A DNA stretch of 64,000 nucleotides from Nocardioides sp. S-1144 (GTDB lineage: Bacteria > Actinomycetota > Actinomycetes > Propionibacteriales > Nocardioidaceae): contig NZ_CP040695.2 in NCBI RefSeq assembly GCF_005954645.2, positions 4,216,001 through 4,280,000 on the forward strand, in the 5' to 3' direction. Made by a program: the position numbers and the translations under genes. The notes beneath the pieces were generated by a model. It had not been told where the DNA came from, did not search any database, and saw only the letters and a list, made by a program, of their open reading frames with translations. Below, piece after piece: positions 42,971 to 51,256 of the stretch. The number at the start of each line of letters is the position of its first letter. The stretch's first letter is position 1.

Positions 42971-44494
42971 TCAGGGCGTCCAGCGCGGGTCGGGCTCGAG
43001 CAGCCGCGACGGCCGGAAGCCCGACCAGGTGGCGACGGTGCGCGACGGGTCGAGCAGGTAGTCGAGGTCGGCCTGCCAGGTGTGGCCGGTCGCGTTGCGG
43101 CGCAGCACGTAGCCCAGGCCGTGGGTGCGGTACGTCGCCGCACCCAGCGCGTCGAGGGCGTCGATGAGCTGGGCGTCGACCCACTTGCGCACCGGCCGGA
43201 AGCCGCCGGCGTCGCGCAGCGCCATCCGGTCGACCATCATCGTGCCGCCGGCGACGAACGCGGTGTAGACCTCGACCGGGTGGCCGCGCTTCGCGGTCAG
43301 GTCGGCCTCGGCGAGGTAGTGCAGCTCGGCCGGCATCCCGACCATCTCCGCGCCCGACCACGCGCGGGCGCGCAGCAGGTCGGCGACGACGTCGGGGGCG
43401 TACCAGTCGTCGTCGTCCATCTTGAGCACGACGTCGCCCCCGGCCGCGCGGGACGCCGCGTGCAGCACGTCGCCGAACAGCGTGGTCTCCGGCTGCGGCA
43501 GCACCTGCACGGCGACACCCGGGCCCACGGCGTCCTGCACGCGGGCGGCCGGGACGTCGAAGCCGTGCGGGGCCAGCACCAGCTCGAGGGACCCGACCCC
43601 GCGCTGGCGGGCGACCTGCGCGAGGGCGAAGTCGAGCATGTCGGCGCGCCGCGTGGCGAGCAGGATGCTGACGCTCGGGTGCGCCGGCGCGCCCCCCGAA
43701 CGCCGGGCCAGGGTCGAGAAGCGGTCGAAGGCCGCCCGGCGCAGCAGGACGCTGTGCTCCTCGCGCGCGGTGGCGTCGGCGAGGTCGACCGGAGCGGTGA
43801 TCGCGTCGCGGAGCGCCGCTCCGAGCTCGTCGGGGGCGCTGCTCGCCACCACCGGGACGCCGGCCAGGGCGAGGGCCGCGGCGGCGCGGGTGGCGGCGGC
43901 GTCCCAGGTGCGGACCCTGACCGCGGCCGCCGGGCGGAGGGCGGTCACGACCGCGGCCGTCACCTCGCCGCGGCCGACGGCGTCGGCCAGGTCGACGACG
44001 GGGCCGTCGGCGGTGGGGACGAACCCGGCCGGGTTGAGCACCCGCTCGTCGAGGAGGCCCGGACCGGCCGGACCGTCACCGGCACCGAGGGCGGCGCCGT
44101 CGTCGGCACCGTCGTCGGGACCGACCGTGCGGACCACGCTCGCGGCCCGGTCGCCCCACACGGCCTGGCGGCCGACCTCGGTGACCACGGCGGCGACGTC
44201 GACCGGGGCGGCGAACCGGAGCACGGTCCACCAGGCGCCCTCGACCCGGCGCGAGACGACGGCCGTGAGCGCCGGCCACTCGGGCCGGCCGAGCAGCGCC
44301 ACGGCACCGTCGCCGCCGTGCAGGCCGACCTCGCTGGTGAGGACGCCGGCGGGCCAGGTGTGGCCGCGGGGCGCGCCGACCACGGCGACCCGCGGGTGGG
44401 TGGCGGGCTCGCTGGTCGCCGCGAGCAGGTGGCCGCCGCCGGGGCGGTCCAGGAAGCGGCGGACCGGCGCCGGCAGGGCGGCGGGCTCACCCAT
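42971..44494 (-). CDS. Glycosyltransferase (GT2-like) with a long N-terminal region
   Basis: 507-aa protein. Residues about 1-260 have no recognised domain but contain a segment shared with the protein at 46476 (ending in VDLADATAREEHSVLLRRAAFDR). The C-terminal GT-A domain starts at PSVSILLATRRADMLDFALA, with nucleotide-sugar and metal residues in VVLKMDDDDWYAPDVVADLL (intact D-D-D-D) and later RTHGLGYVLRRNATGHTW. Probably transfers a sugar to a cell-surface glycan. It overlaps the next gene (44487) by 8 nt. Donor and acceptor are unknown. Confidence 0.83.
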   Translation of the reverse strand: MGEPAALPAPVRRFLDRPGGGHLLAATSEPATHPRVAVVGAPRGHTWPAGVLTSEVGLHGGDGAVALLGRPEWPALTAVVSRRVEGAWWTVLRFAAPVDVAAVVTEVGRQAVWGDRAASVVRTVGPDDGADDGAALGAGDGPAGPGLLDERVLNPAGFVPTADGPVVDLADAVGRGEVTAAVVTALRPAAAVRVRTWDAAATRAAAALALAGVPVVASSAPDELGAALRDAITAPVDLADATAREEHSVLLRRAAFDRFSTLARRSGGAPAHPSVSILLATRRADMLDFALAQVARQRGVGSLELVLAPHGFDVPAARVQDAVGPGVAVQVLPQPETTLFGDVLHAASRAAGGDVVLKMDDDDWYAPDVVADLLRARAWSGAEMVGMPAELHYLAEADLTAKRGHPVEVYTAFVAGGTMMVDRMALRDAGGFRPVRKWVDAQLIDALDALGAATYRTHGLGYVLRRNATGHTWQADLDYLLDPSRTVATWSGFRPSRLLEPDPRWTP

Positions 44495-45425
44495 CCCGGG
44501 GTCCGGGGCGGCCGACCAGCGGCCGCCGGGCCTGGGGCAGCCAGGTGTCGACGACGTGGTCGACGACGTGGACGCCGGGCGGGGCGACGATGCGGTGCAG
44601 GTGCGCGACGTCCTCGCCGCGCCCCTCCCGCAGCGCCGTGACGACCTCGCGCTCGCGCTGCTTGCGCCGGACCCGGCGCTGCTCGAGCGCGTCGACGTCG
44701 GCCCAGTGGGCGAACTCGTCGGTGTCGAGCCACTTCAGCTCGATGCACAGGCCCTCGGGGGCGATGATCCGCTCCGAGGTCGCGGGGAACTCGCGGACCT
44801 CCCACTCGAAGGCCTTGACGAAGGTGAACCCGGGCCCCATCGGGTAGATCCAGGGCTCGAGGAAGCGCGACTGCAGGTCGATCCACGCCTCGCGCTCGTC
44901 GACGACGGTGACCGGGTGCCGCGGCACCAGCACGACCGCGCCGCTGCCCGGCAGCTGCCAGGACAGGTCGCGGAGCACGCCGACGCCCTCGGGGGTCAGC
45001 ACCATGTCGCCGTCCCACTTCATCGAGTAGCTGGTGCGGACGTGGCTGAAGGACCAGTTGTAGAAGTGCGTGAGCGAGTGGACCGAGTCGGGCGGGGTGA
45101 GCAGGTGCTCGTGCCCGGCGCGGCTGACCTCGAAGGGGTAGTCGAGGGCGGTGTAGCGCGCGCTGGCACCGGCCTCGGCCGCCACGCGCAGGCCGAGCTC
45201 GGCGGTGCCGTCGCCGGAGCGGTTGTCGACGAGGACGACGTGGTCGACGGCCGCGAGCACCGGCGGCAGCACCCACGGCAGGTTGCGGGCCTCGTCGCGG
45301 ACCCGGAACACGCAGGTGAGCCCGGGCGGCAGCGGCCGGGTCGGGGCGCCGGCGTTCCAGGGCCACCGGACGTCGTAGGTCGGGTCGCCCTCGCGGCACG
45401 GGACGTCGGCTCCGGGGGTCGGCAT
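44487..45425 (-). CDS. Family 2-like glycosyltransferase
   Basis: 312-aa protein with a GT-A core: LTCVFRVRDEARNLPWVLPP (N-terminal strand), HVVLVDNRSGDGTAEL (nucleotide site), a D-x-D-like WDGDMVL, and FTFVKAFEWEVREFP. No membrane segment, so it acts at the cytoplasmic face. It lies 13 nt downstream of the sulfotransferase-like gene and overlaps the next glycosyltransferase gene. Part of a four-gene minus-strand surface-glycan group. The exact sugar is unknown. Confidence 0.82.
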   Translation of the reverse strand: MPTPGADVPCREGDPTYDVRWPWNAGAPTRPLPPGLTCVFRVRDEARNLPWVLPPVLAAVDHVVLVDNRSGDGTAELGLRVAAEAGASARYTALDYPFEVSRAGHEHLLTPPDSVHSLTHFYNWSFSHVRTSYSMKWDGDMVLTPEGVGVLRDLSWQLPGSGAVVLVPRHPVTVVDEREAWIDLQSRFLEPWIYPMGPGFTFVKAFEWEVREFPATSERIIAPEGLCIELKWLDTDEFAHWADVDALEQRRVRRKQREREVVTALREGRGEDVAHLHRIVAPPGVHVVDHVVDTWLPQARRPLVGRPGPRDG

Positions 45426-45438
45426 CGTCGCCCGGTCC

Positions 45439-46470
45439 TCAGACGGTGCCCGGTCGGCCGAGCACCCGTCGCAGCCGGCGGCGCAGCCCGGCCGGGACGG
45501 CGGCGCGCACGCCGTGCGGCACCCGGTCGGCGCCCCGCCCGACCACGGCGCGCCCGGGCGCCGGGAGGGTGCGGAGCCCGGCGCGGTGGGCGGCCCGGCT
45601 GCTCGACCACGTCAGCGCGGCCGCCTGGTCGTAGGTCGTGGTGTAGTCGGCGCGCACCTCGTCGAGCCGGGCCAGCAGGTCGGCGTCGTCCGGGGTCTCC
45701 ACGAGGCCACCGAGGGCGTCCCACGCCCGGTCGGCGAGGTCGCGGAGCCCGGCGGGGAGGTCGACGTCGTCCCAGGCTCGGCCGGCGGTGGGGCCGCCGC
45801 CTCGCAGGTAGGTGTGCACGGCGCGGATGTCGTTGGCCCCGGCCTCCCGGACCGCAGGCAGGTCGAGCGCGGTGCCGAGCGCGGCGACGGGCACGGTCCA
45901 GTCGGCGACGAGGTCGTCGTGGCGCACGAAGGCGCGCGCGGTGCCCCGGGTCGCCCGCTCGGCGTGGAGCTGGCCGTTCAGCCAGCCGGCCACCGACGAG
46001 ACGTCGGCCGGGTCGTCGTCGGCGCCGCGCGTGGGCCCGGTGCTCGAGGCCGGGTGGCGCAGCACCGTGACGCAGGACAGGTCGGCGTCGCAGCGCAGCG
46101 CCGCCGAGCGCCAGACGCCGACGAACCAGGCGAGCCGGGGGTCGCGCAGCACGAGCTCGGGGCCGTCGTCGACGAGGCGCTCCTCCAGCCACCGGTGCAC
46201 CCGGGCGCGCAGCGGCTCGAGGTGGGCCAGCCGGCCGGTGTCGAACCAGGCCGAGGGGCGGGCGTCGACCGGGTCGACGTTGCAGCGCTGGAGCAGCTCC
46301 TCGTGCAGGTCGGCCACCCAGCGCGGCACCTCGCCGGTGGGCGCGGGGTCGGCGCGCCGCTGGGGCGCGCCCATCCCGAGGGTGCGCAGCACGCCGGCGA
46401 GCGCGTCACCGCCGCTGCCCTCCGCGCCGAGCACGAGCACCAGGCGTCGTCGGGTCGGCTGGTCGTCCAC
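45439..46470 (-). CDS. Sulfotransferase-like protein (P-loop)
   Basis: 343-aa protein. The start LVLVLGAEGSGGDALAGVLRTLG is the PAPS-binding 5'-PSB loop in the style of actinobacterial sulfotransferase-family proteins, and the 3'-PB-like region is SCVTVLRHPAS. FVRHDDLVADW follows. It could add sulfate to a glycan or glycolipid. The loop has GAEGSG instead of the usual G-x-x-R-S-G-T, so activity is not certain. TACCCT stands 7 nt before the GTG at 46470, pointing to a leaderless start. A basic C-terminus (RRRLRRVLGR) ends the protein. Confidence 0.78.
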   Translation of the reverse strand: MDDQPTRRRLVLVLGAEGSGGDALAGVLRTLGMGAPQRRADPAPTGEVPRWVADLHEELLQRCNVDPVDARPSAWFDTGRLAHLEPLRARVHRWLEERLVDDGPELVLRDPRLAWFVGVWRSAALRCDADLSCVTVLRHPASSTGPTRGADDDPADVSSVAGWLNGQLHAERATRGTARAFVRHDDLVADWTVPVAALGTALDLPAVREAGANDIRAVHTYLRGGGPTAGRAWDDVDLPAGLRDLADRAWDALGGLVETPDDADLLARLDEVRADYTTTYDQAAALTWSSSRAAHRAGLRTLPAPGRAVVGRGADRVPHGVRAAVPAGLRRRLRRVLGRPGTV

Positions 46471-46475
46471 GGCGC

Positions 46476-48152
46476 TCAGGGTAGGCCATCGCCGGGGCGC
46501 TGCCCGCCGGGCGCGGGCGGGGCCCCCAGCAGGGAGCTGGGCCGGAAGCCGGGCCGCAGCGAGCCCGCCGCGAGCGCCGGGAGGGCGCCGTCGTGGCGGC
46601 GCACGTGGCCCAGCCCGTGGGTCCGGTAGACGGTGCCGCCGTCCCGGCGCACGGCCTCGACGGGGTCGACGGCGCCGGCCCCCCGCGGGCCGCCGGGGCG
46701 CCGGCGCAGCAGCCTGCGGTCGAGCAGGTAGGTCGGGTCGGGGGCACCCGCGTCGGCGCCGAGGTAGGTCTCGGTCGCCGTCGGACGGCGCCACGTGACG
46801 TCGTCGGAGGTGGAGTGGCCGAGCTCGGCCGGCATCGTGACCACGGTGGCGCTGCTGTAGCGGCGGGCGAGCAGGAGGTCGGTGACGACGTCCGGGCCGT
46901 ACCAGTCGTGGCCGTCGAGCACGAGGACGACGTCGCCGGAGGCCCCCGTCGCGGCGTCGAGGACCGGGCCCGCCACGCCCGAGCCGGACGGGGTGTCGGT
47001 GGTCGCGGTCACGACCGTGTGGGCCAGGACGCCCCCGGGCCCGCCGAGGGCGTCGCGCACCCGGCCCGCGTCGGGGGTGAAGCCGTGGGTCACCAGCACC
47101 AGCTCGACCTCGTGCCCGCGCTGGCGCGCGACCTGGGCGAGGGCGTGGGCGAGCAGCTCCGGACGGCGCACCACCGCCAGCACGCTCACCGACGGCTCCC
47201 CCGCCCCCCGGACGCCGGCGCGCCCGGCGAGGGCGGCGCGGCGTCCGGCCGCGGAGTGCCGGGCCAGCGCGGCCCGCCGCAGCCGCACCGACACCTCCTC
47301 CCGGCCGAGGGGGTCGTCGAGGGCCACCACCTGGTCCTCCGGCACACCGTCGGGGGCGTCGAGCACCGGGATGCCGCACATCGCCAGGCCGGCGGCCAGC
47401 CGCGGGTCGTGACCGGCCGCGGGCCGGACCCCCTGGGCGTCGCGCAGGGCCGCGACGAGGCCGGGGTCGAGCCGGACCGTGGCCGGGAGGTCGACCACGG
47501 GTCGGGTCCACCGCCCCCGGAAGCCCGTCGGGCGGTAGACGGCCTCGTCCAGCGGCTCCGGGGCCTCCGCGGCCCGCAGCACCACCGGACGCCGCCCGGT
47601 CGCCTCCGCGACCACCGGCGCCTCGGGCGGGTCGACGACGACGTCGGGCGGGTGCTTGGCCGCCGGGTCGACGTACGACGTGCCGGGAGGGAGCACGCGC
47701 ACGCCCAGGTGGCCGTCGTCGGCGCGCGGGCCCTCCAGGGCACCGCCGGCGGCGCGGGCCAGCGCCGCCAGCACCGGCCCCGCCGCGAGCCGGCGGTCGA
47801 ACTCGAACCGGGCGTGCCCCGGGCCCGTCTCCACCGAGGTCAGCGGCGGCCAGGCCGGGTGGGTCCGCAGGGTGGGCGCGGTCGGCCGCGGGCCGGGGTC
47901 GACCACGACGACGCCGACCTCGCGGGCCCAGCCGACGCCCTGCGCCCGGCGGGCCTGGCGACGGAGGTCGGCGACGTCGGCCGCGACCAGGAGCACGGTG
48001 CGGAACTGGCCCTCGGGCTTGACCGCGCCGGGAGCCATCCGGGTCACGTCCCCGCCGGGGAGCGCGAGGTCGAGGTCGGTGACCACGAGCGCCGGCCGGC
48101 GGGCGGCCGCGAGGACCTCGTGGAGGACGTCGACGACGGACCGGTCGGGCAT
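46476..48152 (-). CDS. Glycosyltransferase-like protein, paralogue of the 42971 gene, with altered catalytic motif
   Basis: 558-aa protein. The N-terminal about 300 residues lack a known domain. The C-terminal GT2-like domain aligns by eye with the 42971 gene: SVSVLAVVRRPELLAHALAQ against SVSILLATRRADMLDFALAQ, and LVTHGFTPDAGRVRDALG against LAPHGFDVPAARVQDAVG. At the metal site it reads LVLDGHDWYGPDVVTDLLLAR where the paralogue has D-D-D-D-W-Y, so two of four acids are lost. TACGGT stands 6 nt before the ATG, so probably leaderless. May be a catalytically altered or non-catalytic partner. Confidence 0.78.
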   Translation of the reverse strand: MPDRSVVDVLHEVLAAARRPALVVTDLDLALPGGDVTRMAPGAVKPEGQFRTVLLVAADVADLRRQARRAQGVGWAREVGVVVVDPGPRPTAPTLRTHPAWPPLTSVETGPGHARFEFDRRLAAGPVLAALARAAGGALEGPRADDGHLGVRVLPPGTSYVDPAAKHPPDVVVDPPEAPVVAEATGRRPVVLRAAEAPEPLDEAVYRPTGFRGRWTRPVVDLPATVRLDPGLVAALRDAQGVRPAAGHDPRLAAGLAMCGIPVLDAPDGVPEDQVVALDDPLGREEVSVRLRRAALARHSAAGRRAALAGRAGVRGAGEPSVSVLAVVRRPELLAHALAQVARQRGHEVELVLVTHGFTPDAGRVRDALGGPGGVLAHTVVTATTDTPSGSGVAGPVLDAATGASGDVVLVLDGHDWYGPDVVTDLLLARRYSSATVVTMPAELGHSTSDDVTWRRPTATETYLGADAGAPDPTYLLDRRLLRRRPGGPRGAGAVDPVEAVRRDGGTVYRTHGLGHVRRHDGALPALAAGSLRPGFRPSSLLGAPPAPGGQRPGDGLP

Positions 48153-48234
48153 GGCCCCACCGTAGGGCCCCGCCCGACGGGCCGCCCACGAGCCGGCCGC
48201 GACCCGCCCGGGCGGCCGGGCGGTGCCGCGCGGG

Positions 48235-49611
48235 TCAGCCGATCGAGCGGGACTGGGCCGCGATCAGGGCGGCGTACCAGTCGAAGGAGCGCTTCGGCGT
48301 CCGGGTCTGGGTGTCGAAGTCGACGTGCACGAGGCCGTAGCGCTGGCTCAGGCCCTCGGTCCACTCGAAGGAGTCCAGCAGCGACCACACGTAGTAGCCG
48401 CGGACGTCGACGCCCCGCTCGACGGCCTTCGCGATCGCGCGCAGGTGCTGGTCGAGGTAGTCGATCCGGGCCTGGTCGTCGACGACGCCGTCGGCGTCCG
48501 GCTCGCCGTTGAACGCGGCTCCCGACTCGGTGACCACGATGGGCGGGAGGGCGGCCCGGAACCGCGCCCGGAAGGTGATCAGCCACTCGCGCAGGGCGTC
48601 CGGGACGATCGTCCACCCGCGGTCGGTGCGGTCGTAGCCGAGCAGCTCGTGCACCTCGAACGGCATCGGCGCGTCCTGCGGGGCCGCGGCGATCCGGATC
48701 GGGCTGTAGTAGTTGACGCCGTAGAAGTCGAGCGGCACCCGGATGGCCGCGAGGTCGCCGGGCTGGACGAGCTCCTCGACCAGCGGCTCCAGGTCGGTGG
48801 GGTAGCGGCCCAGCAGCATCGGCTCGATGAACAGCCCGTTCCACAGCGAGTCGAAGAGCTTGCTGGCCCCCACGTCGGCGGGATCCTCCGACGACGGCCA
48901 GATCGGGGCGTGGTTGTTGGCGCAGCCGACCGAGCGGGCGCCGACCGAGCGCAGCGCCGTCGCGCCGTGGCCGTGCGCGAGCAGCATCTGGTGGCAGACG
49001 TGCAGCGCGTCGAAGTGCAGCGCGTAGCCCGGCGCCTGGGTGCCGAGCCCGTAGCCGAGCATCGCGCCGACGTTCGGCTCGTTGATCGGCACCCACGACT
49101 CGACCCGGTCGGAGAGCCGCTCGCCGACCACCGCGGCGTACTCCGCGAAGGCGTGGGCCGTCGCCGGGTTGAGCCAGCCGCCGTCGTCCTCGAGGTGCTG
49201 GGGCAGGTCGGACTGGTAGAGCGTGGCCATCGGCGAGATCCCGGCCTCGAGCAGGCGGTCGACCATCCGGTCGTAGAAGTCGAGGCCGGCCGCGTTGACC
49301 GGGCCGCGACCGGTCGGCAGGACGCGCGACCAGGAGACCGAGAACCGGTACCCGCCGACGCCGAGGCGCTGCAGCAGGCCGACGTCCTCGGGCACGCGGT
49401 GGTAGTGGTCGGCCGCGACGTCGCCGGTGCTGCCGTCGACGATGCGGCCGGCCTGGTGGCTGAACGTGTCCCAGATGCAGGGGCCGCGCCCGTCCTCGGC
49501 CGTGGCCCCCTCGACCTGGTAGGCAGAGGTCGCGACGCCCAGGACGAATCCGGGCGGCAGCGTGGGCAGGGCGTCCGACTCGGGGCGACCACCGGTGTCG
49601 GGGGTTGGCAC
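48235..49611 (-). CDS. Family 1 glycoside hydrolase (beta-glucosidase type)
   Basis: 458-aa (beta/alpha)8 enzyme. Opening FVLGVATSAYQVEGATAEDGR, GVGGYRFSVSWSRVLP, acid/base Glu in VPINEPN (about 170) and nucleophile Glu in VVTESGAAFNG (about 360), where E-S-G replaces the usual E-N-G. The C-terminal WSLLDSFEWTEGLSQRYGLVHVD is typical. No signal peptide, so cytoplasmic. It hydrolyses beta-glucosides or beta-galactosides. GTG at 49611 was chosen: CATCAT stands 7 nt before it. An open frame up to 49731 would overlap the divergent pirin gene. Confidence 0.93.
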   Translation of the reverse strand: MPTPDTGGRPESDALPTLPPGFVLGVATSAYQVEGATAEDGRGPCIWDTFSHQAGRIVDGSTGDVAADHYHRVPEDVGLLQRLGVGGYRFSVSWSRVLPTGRGPVNAAGLDFYDRMVDRLLEAGISPMATLYQSDLPQHLEDDGGWLNPATAHAFAEYAAVVGERLSDRVESWVPINEPNVGAMLGYGLGTQAPGYALHFDALHVCHQMLLAHGHGATALRSVGARSVGCANNHAPIWPSSEDPADVGASKLFDSLWNGLFIEPMLLGRYPTDLEPLVEELVQPGDLAAIRVPLDFYGVNYYSPIRIAAAPQDAPMPFEVHELLGYDRTDRGWTIVPDALREWLITFRARFRAALPPIVVTESGAAFNGEPDADGVVDDQARIDYLDQHLRAIAKAVERGVDVRGYYVWSLLDSFEWTEGLSQRYGLVHVDFDTQTRTPKRSFDWYAALIAAQSRSIG

Positions 49612-49627
49612 GGGCACAATGATGCCC
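49612..49627. promoter_or_regulatory. Overlapping divergent leaderless promoters
   Basis: Plus strand: CACAAT (49615-49620), 7 nt, GTG at 49628 (pirin). Minus strand: CATCAT (49619-49624), 7 nt, GTG at 49611 (GH1). The two -10 hexamers overlap on opposite strands, so only one polymerase could bind at a time. Confidence 0.5.
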
Positions 49628-50278
49628 GTGAGTGTGGAGATCCGTCGCGGAACTGGCCGGTCCGTCGAGCGTGAGATGGGTCGCCTGAGCCGGCACTCGT
49701 TCTCGTTCGGCGCGACGTACGACCCCGACAACCTGCGGTTCGGGCCGATGGTGTGTCACGACGACCACCTGCTCGGTCCCGGGCGCGGCTTCGACACGCA
49801 CCGGCACAGCAACCTGGTGATCGTCACCCACGTCGTCAGCGGCGAGCTCGTGCACACCGGCCCGACCGGGTCGGCGGTGCTCGGCGCCGGGCGCGTCGCG
49901 GTCCTGCGCACCGGCGACGGCACCGAGCACAGCGAGGTGGCGGGTGAGCGGCCGACGCGCTTCGTGCAGACGTGGCTCACCGACGAGGACGGCCGCGGGG
50001 CCGACGTCGCCTCCTACGACGTGCTCGACGCCCCGGTCGACGGCGCGGCGGTCGAGCTGCCCGGCGCCCGGCTCACGGTGGTCCGGCTCGCCGACGGGGA
50101 GACCGGCACCCTCCCGGCCGCGCCGCTCCTGCACGTCTACGTCGTCCGCGGCGCGCTGCTGCGCAGCTCGCTCGCCGAGCCGCTCCAGGAGGGCGACGCG
50201 TTCCGGTTCACCGACGAGCCGGCCCACGAGGTCACCGCCGGCGTCGACACCGAGCTCCTCGTGTGGGCCTTCGCCTGA
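49628..50278 (+). CDS. Pirin family protein
   Basis: 216-aa bicupin. Metal-site signature in the N-terminal cupin: FGPMVCHDDHLLGPGRGFDTHRHSNLVIVTHVVSGELVHTG with His residues that bind Fe(II) and the G-D-G-T-E-H-S-E motif downstream (about 95-105). The second cupin starts near 125 (LPGARLTVVRLADGETGTL). Pirins include quercetin 2,3-dioxygenase-like enzymes and redox-sensing cofactors; the role here is unknown. GTG at 49628 is preferred because of the -10 spacing. ATGs at 49619 and 49622 are also possible. Confidence 0.9.
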   Translation: MSVEIRRGTGRSVEREMGRLSRHSFSFGATYDPDNLRFGPMVCHDDHLLGPGRGFDTHRHSNLVIVTHVVSGELVHTGPTGSAVLGAGRVAVLRTGDGTEHSEVAGERPTRFVQTWLTDEDGRGADVASYDVLDAPVDGAAVELPGARLTVVRLADGETGTLPAAPLLHVYVVRGALLRSSLAEPLQEGDAFRFTDEPAHEVTAGVDTELLVWAFA

Positions 50279-50326
50279 CCCGCTGACCGCCCTCGCACGC
50301 CGGCCGGTCGGCCGGCAGCGCAGCCG

Positions 50327-51256
50327 TCAGCCGAGGACGGCCAGGGCACCGGGCAGCACCTCGGCCACGGCCGCCGGCCCTCCCAGCGGCGGCAGCGTCC
50401 CGAGCGGCTCGCCGTCGCCCCCGGCCGGGACGCCCGGTCCCGAACCGGCGTCGGCAGCCAGCTCGACGCGACGCCCGCGGAGCACCGTGACCTCGTCGAG
50501 TTGCACGTGGGCGCCGGAGTACACCTTCGGGAACGAGCAGAGCAGGGCCGGGCGCGAGGCCGCCTCGATGACGACGACGTCGAGCAGGCCGTCGTCGAGC
50601 ACGGCGTCCGGGGCGATCCGCATGCCCTTGCCGTAGTACGCCGAGCCGGCGACGACGACGCAGGCCGCGGCGTACTCGTGGGAGGCTCCGTCGACCGAGA
50701 CCCGGAACCGGGCCGGCCGGTAGGTGGCCAGGGCCCGGAGCGCGGCGTAGGGGTACTGCAGGGAGCGCGGCAGCCGGTGGGCGCGGTCGACGATCTCGCC
50801 GGCGCGCGCGTCGACCCCGGCGTAGACCGAGCCGGCCACGTGGCGCAGCGGGCCGCCGGGCGGCATCCAGGCGATCAGGTCGACGTGGCGCACCTCGGCC
50901 TCGAGGAGCCGGCGGGCCTGGCCCTCGGTGTCGTCGGGGAGACCGAGCATCCGGGCGAAGTCGTTGCCGCGCCCGGCCGGCAGCACCCCGAGCGTGCCGC
51001 CCGCGGTCGCGACGGCGCCGGCCAGGGACGACAGCATCCCGTCGCCGCCCACCGACACCACGACGTCGCCGCGGGCGACGGCGGCCTCGACGAGCGCGGT
51101 CATCGCCCGTGGGCCGGGCGAGTAGGTCACGTCGACCCTGGCGCCGGCGTCACGGAGCAGGCGGGCCACCGGGACCACCGCGCCCGGTGCCGCGCCGCCG
51201 CCGGAGGCGGGGTTGACGAGGAACGCGAACGAGCGGGTCACCGGGGCGCCGGTCAC
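50327..51256 (-). CDS. Diacylglycerol kinase family lipid kinase
   Basis: 309-aa DAGK-catalytic protein. Nucleotide-binding SVGGDGMLSSLAGAVA (G-G-D-G-M at 70-74, where G-G-D-G-T is usual) and LPAGRGNDFARMLG (95-108) are seen, together with VAGSVYAGVDARAGEIV. It phosphorylates a lipid alcohol (diacylglycerol, sphingosine-like or a polyprenol). The C-terminus has YYGKGMRIAPDAVLDDGLLDVVVIE, the typical closing strand. The GTG at 51256 overlaps the FAD-oxidase stop by 4 nt. Co-expression with an AGPS-like oxidase and opposite GlpD suggests glycerophospholipid chemistry. Confidence 0.9.
   Translation of the reverse strand: MTGAPVTRSFAFLVNPASGGGAAPGAVVPVARLLRDAGARVDVTYSPGPRAMTALVEAAVARGDVVVSVGGDGMLSSLAGAVATAGGTLGVLPAGRGNDFARMLGLPDDTEGQARRLLEAEVRHVDLIAWMPPGGPLRHVAGSVYAGVDARAGEIVDRAHRLPRSLQYPYAALRALATYRPARFRVSVDGASHEYAAACVVVAGSAYYGKGMRIAPDAVLDDGLLDVVVIEAASRPALLCSFPKVYSGAHVQLDEVTVLRGRRVELAADAGSGPGVPAGGDGEPLGTLPPLGGPAAVAEVLPGALAVLG

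Noticed and set aside
45439..48189. Fusion of glycosyltransferase and sulfotransferase in one 916-codon frame
   Set aside because: The frame upstream of 46470 is a shadow of the 46476 gene; a leaderless signal and P-loop N-terminus mark the true start.
49562..49731. Longer N-termini for GH1 and pirin that overlap each other
   Set aside because: The extra residues show no conservation-like pattern and would overlap on opposite strands; the -10 spacing supports the shorter forms.
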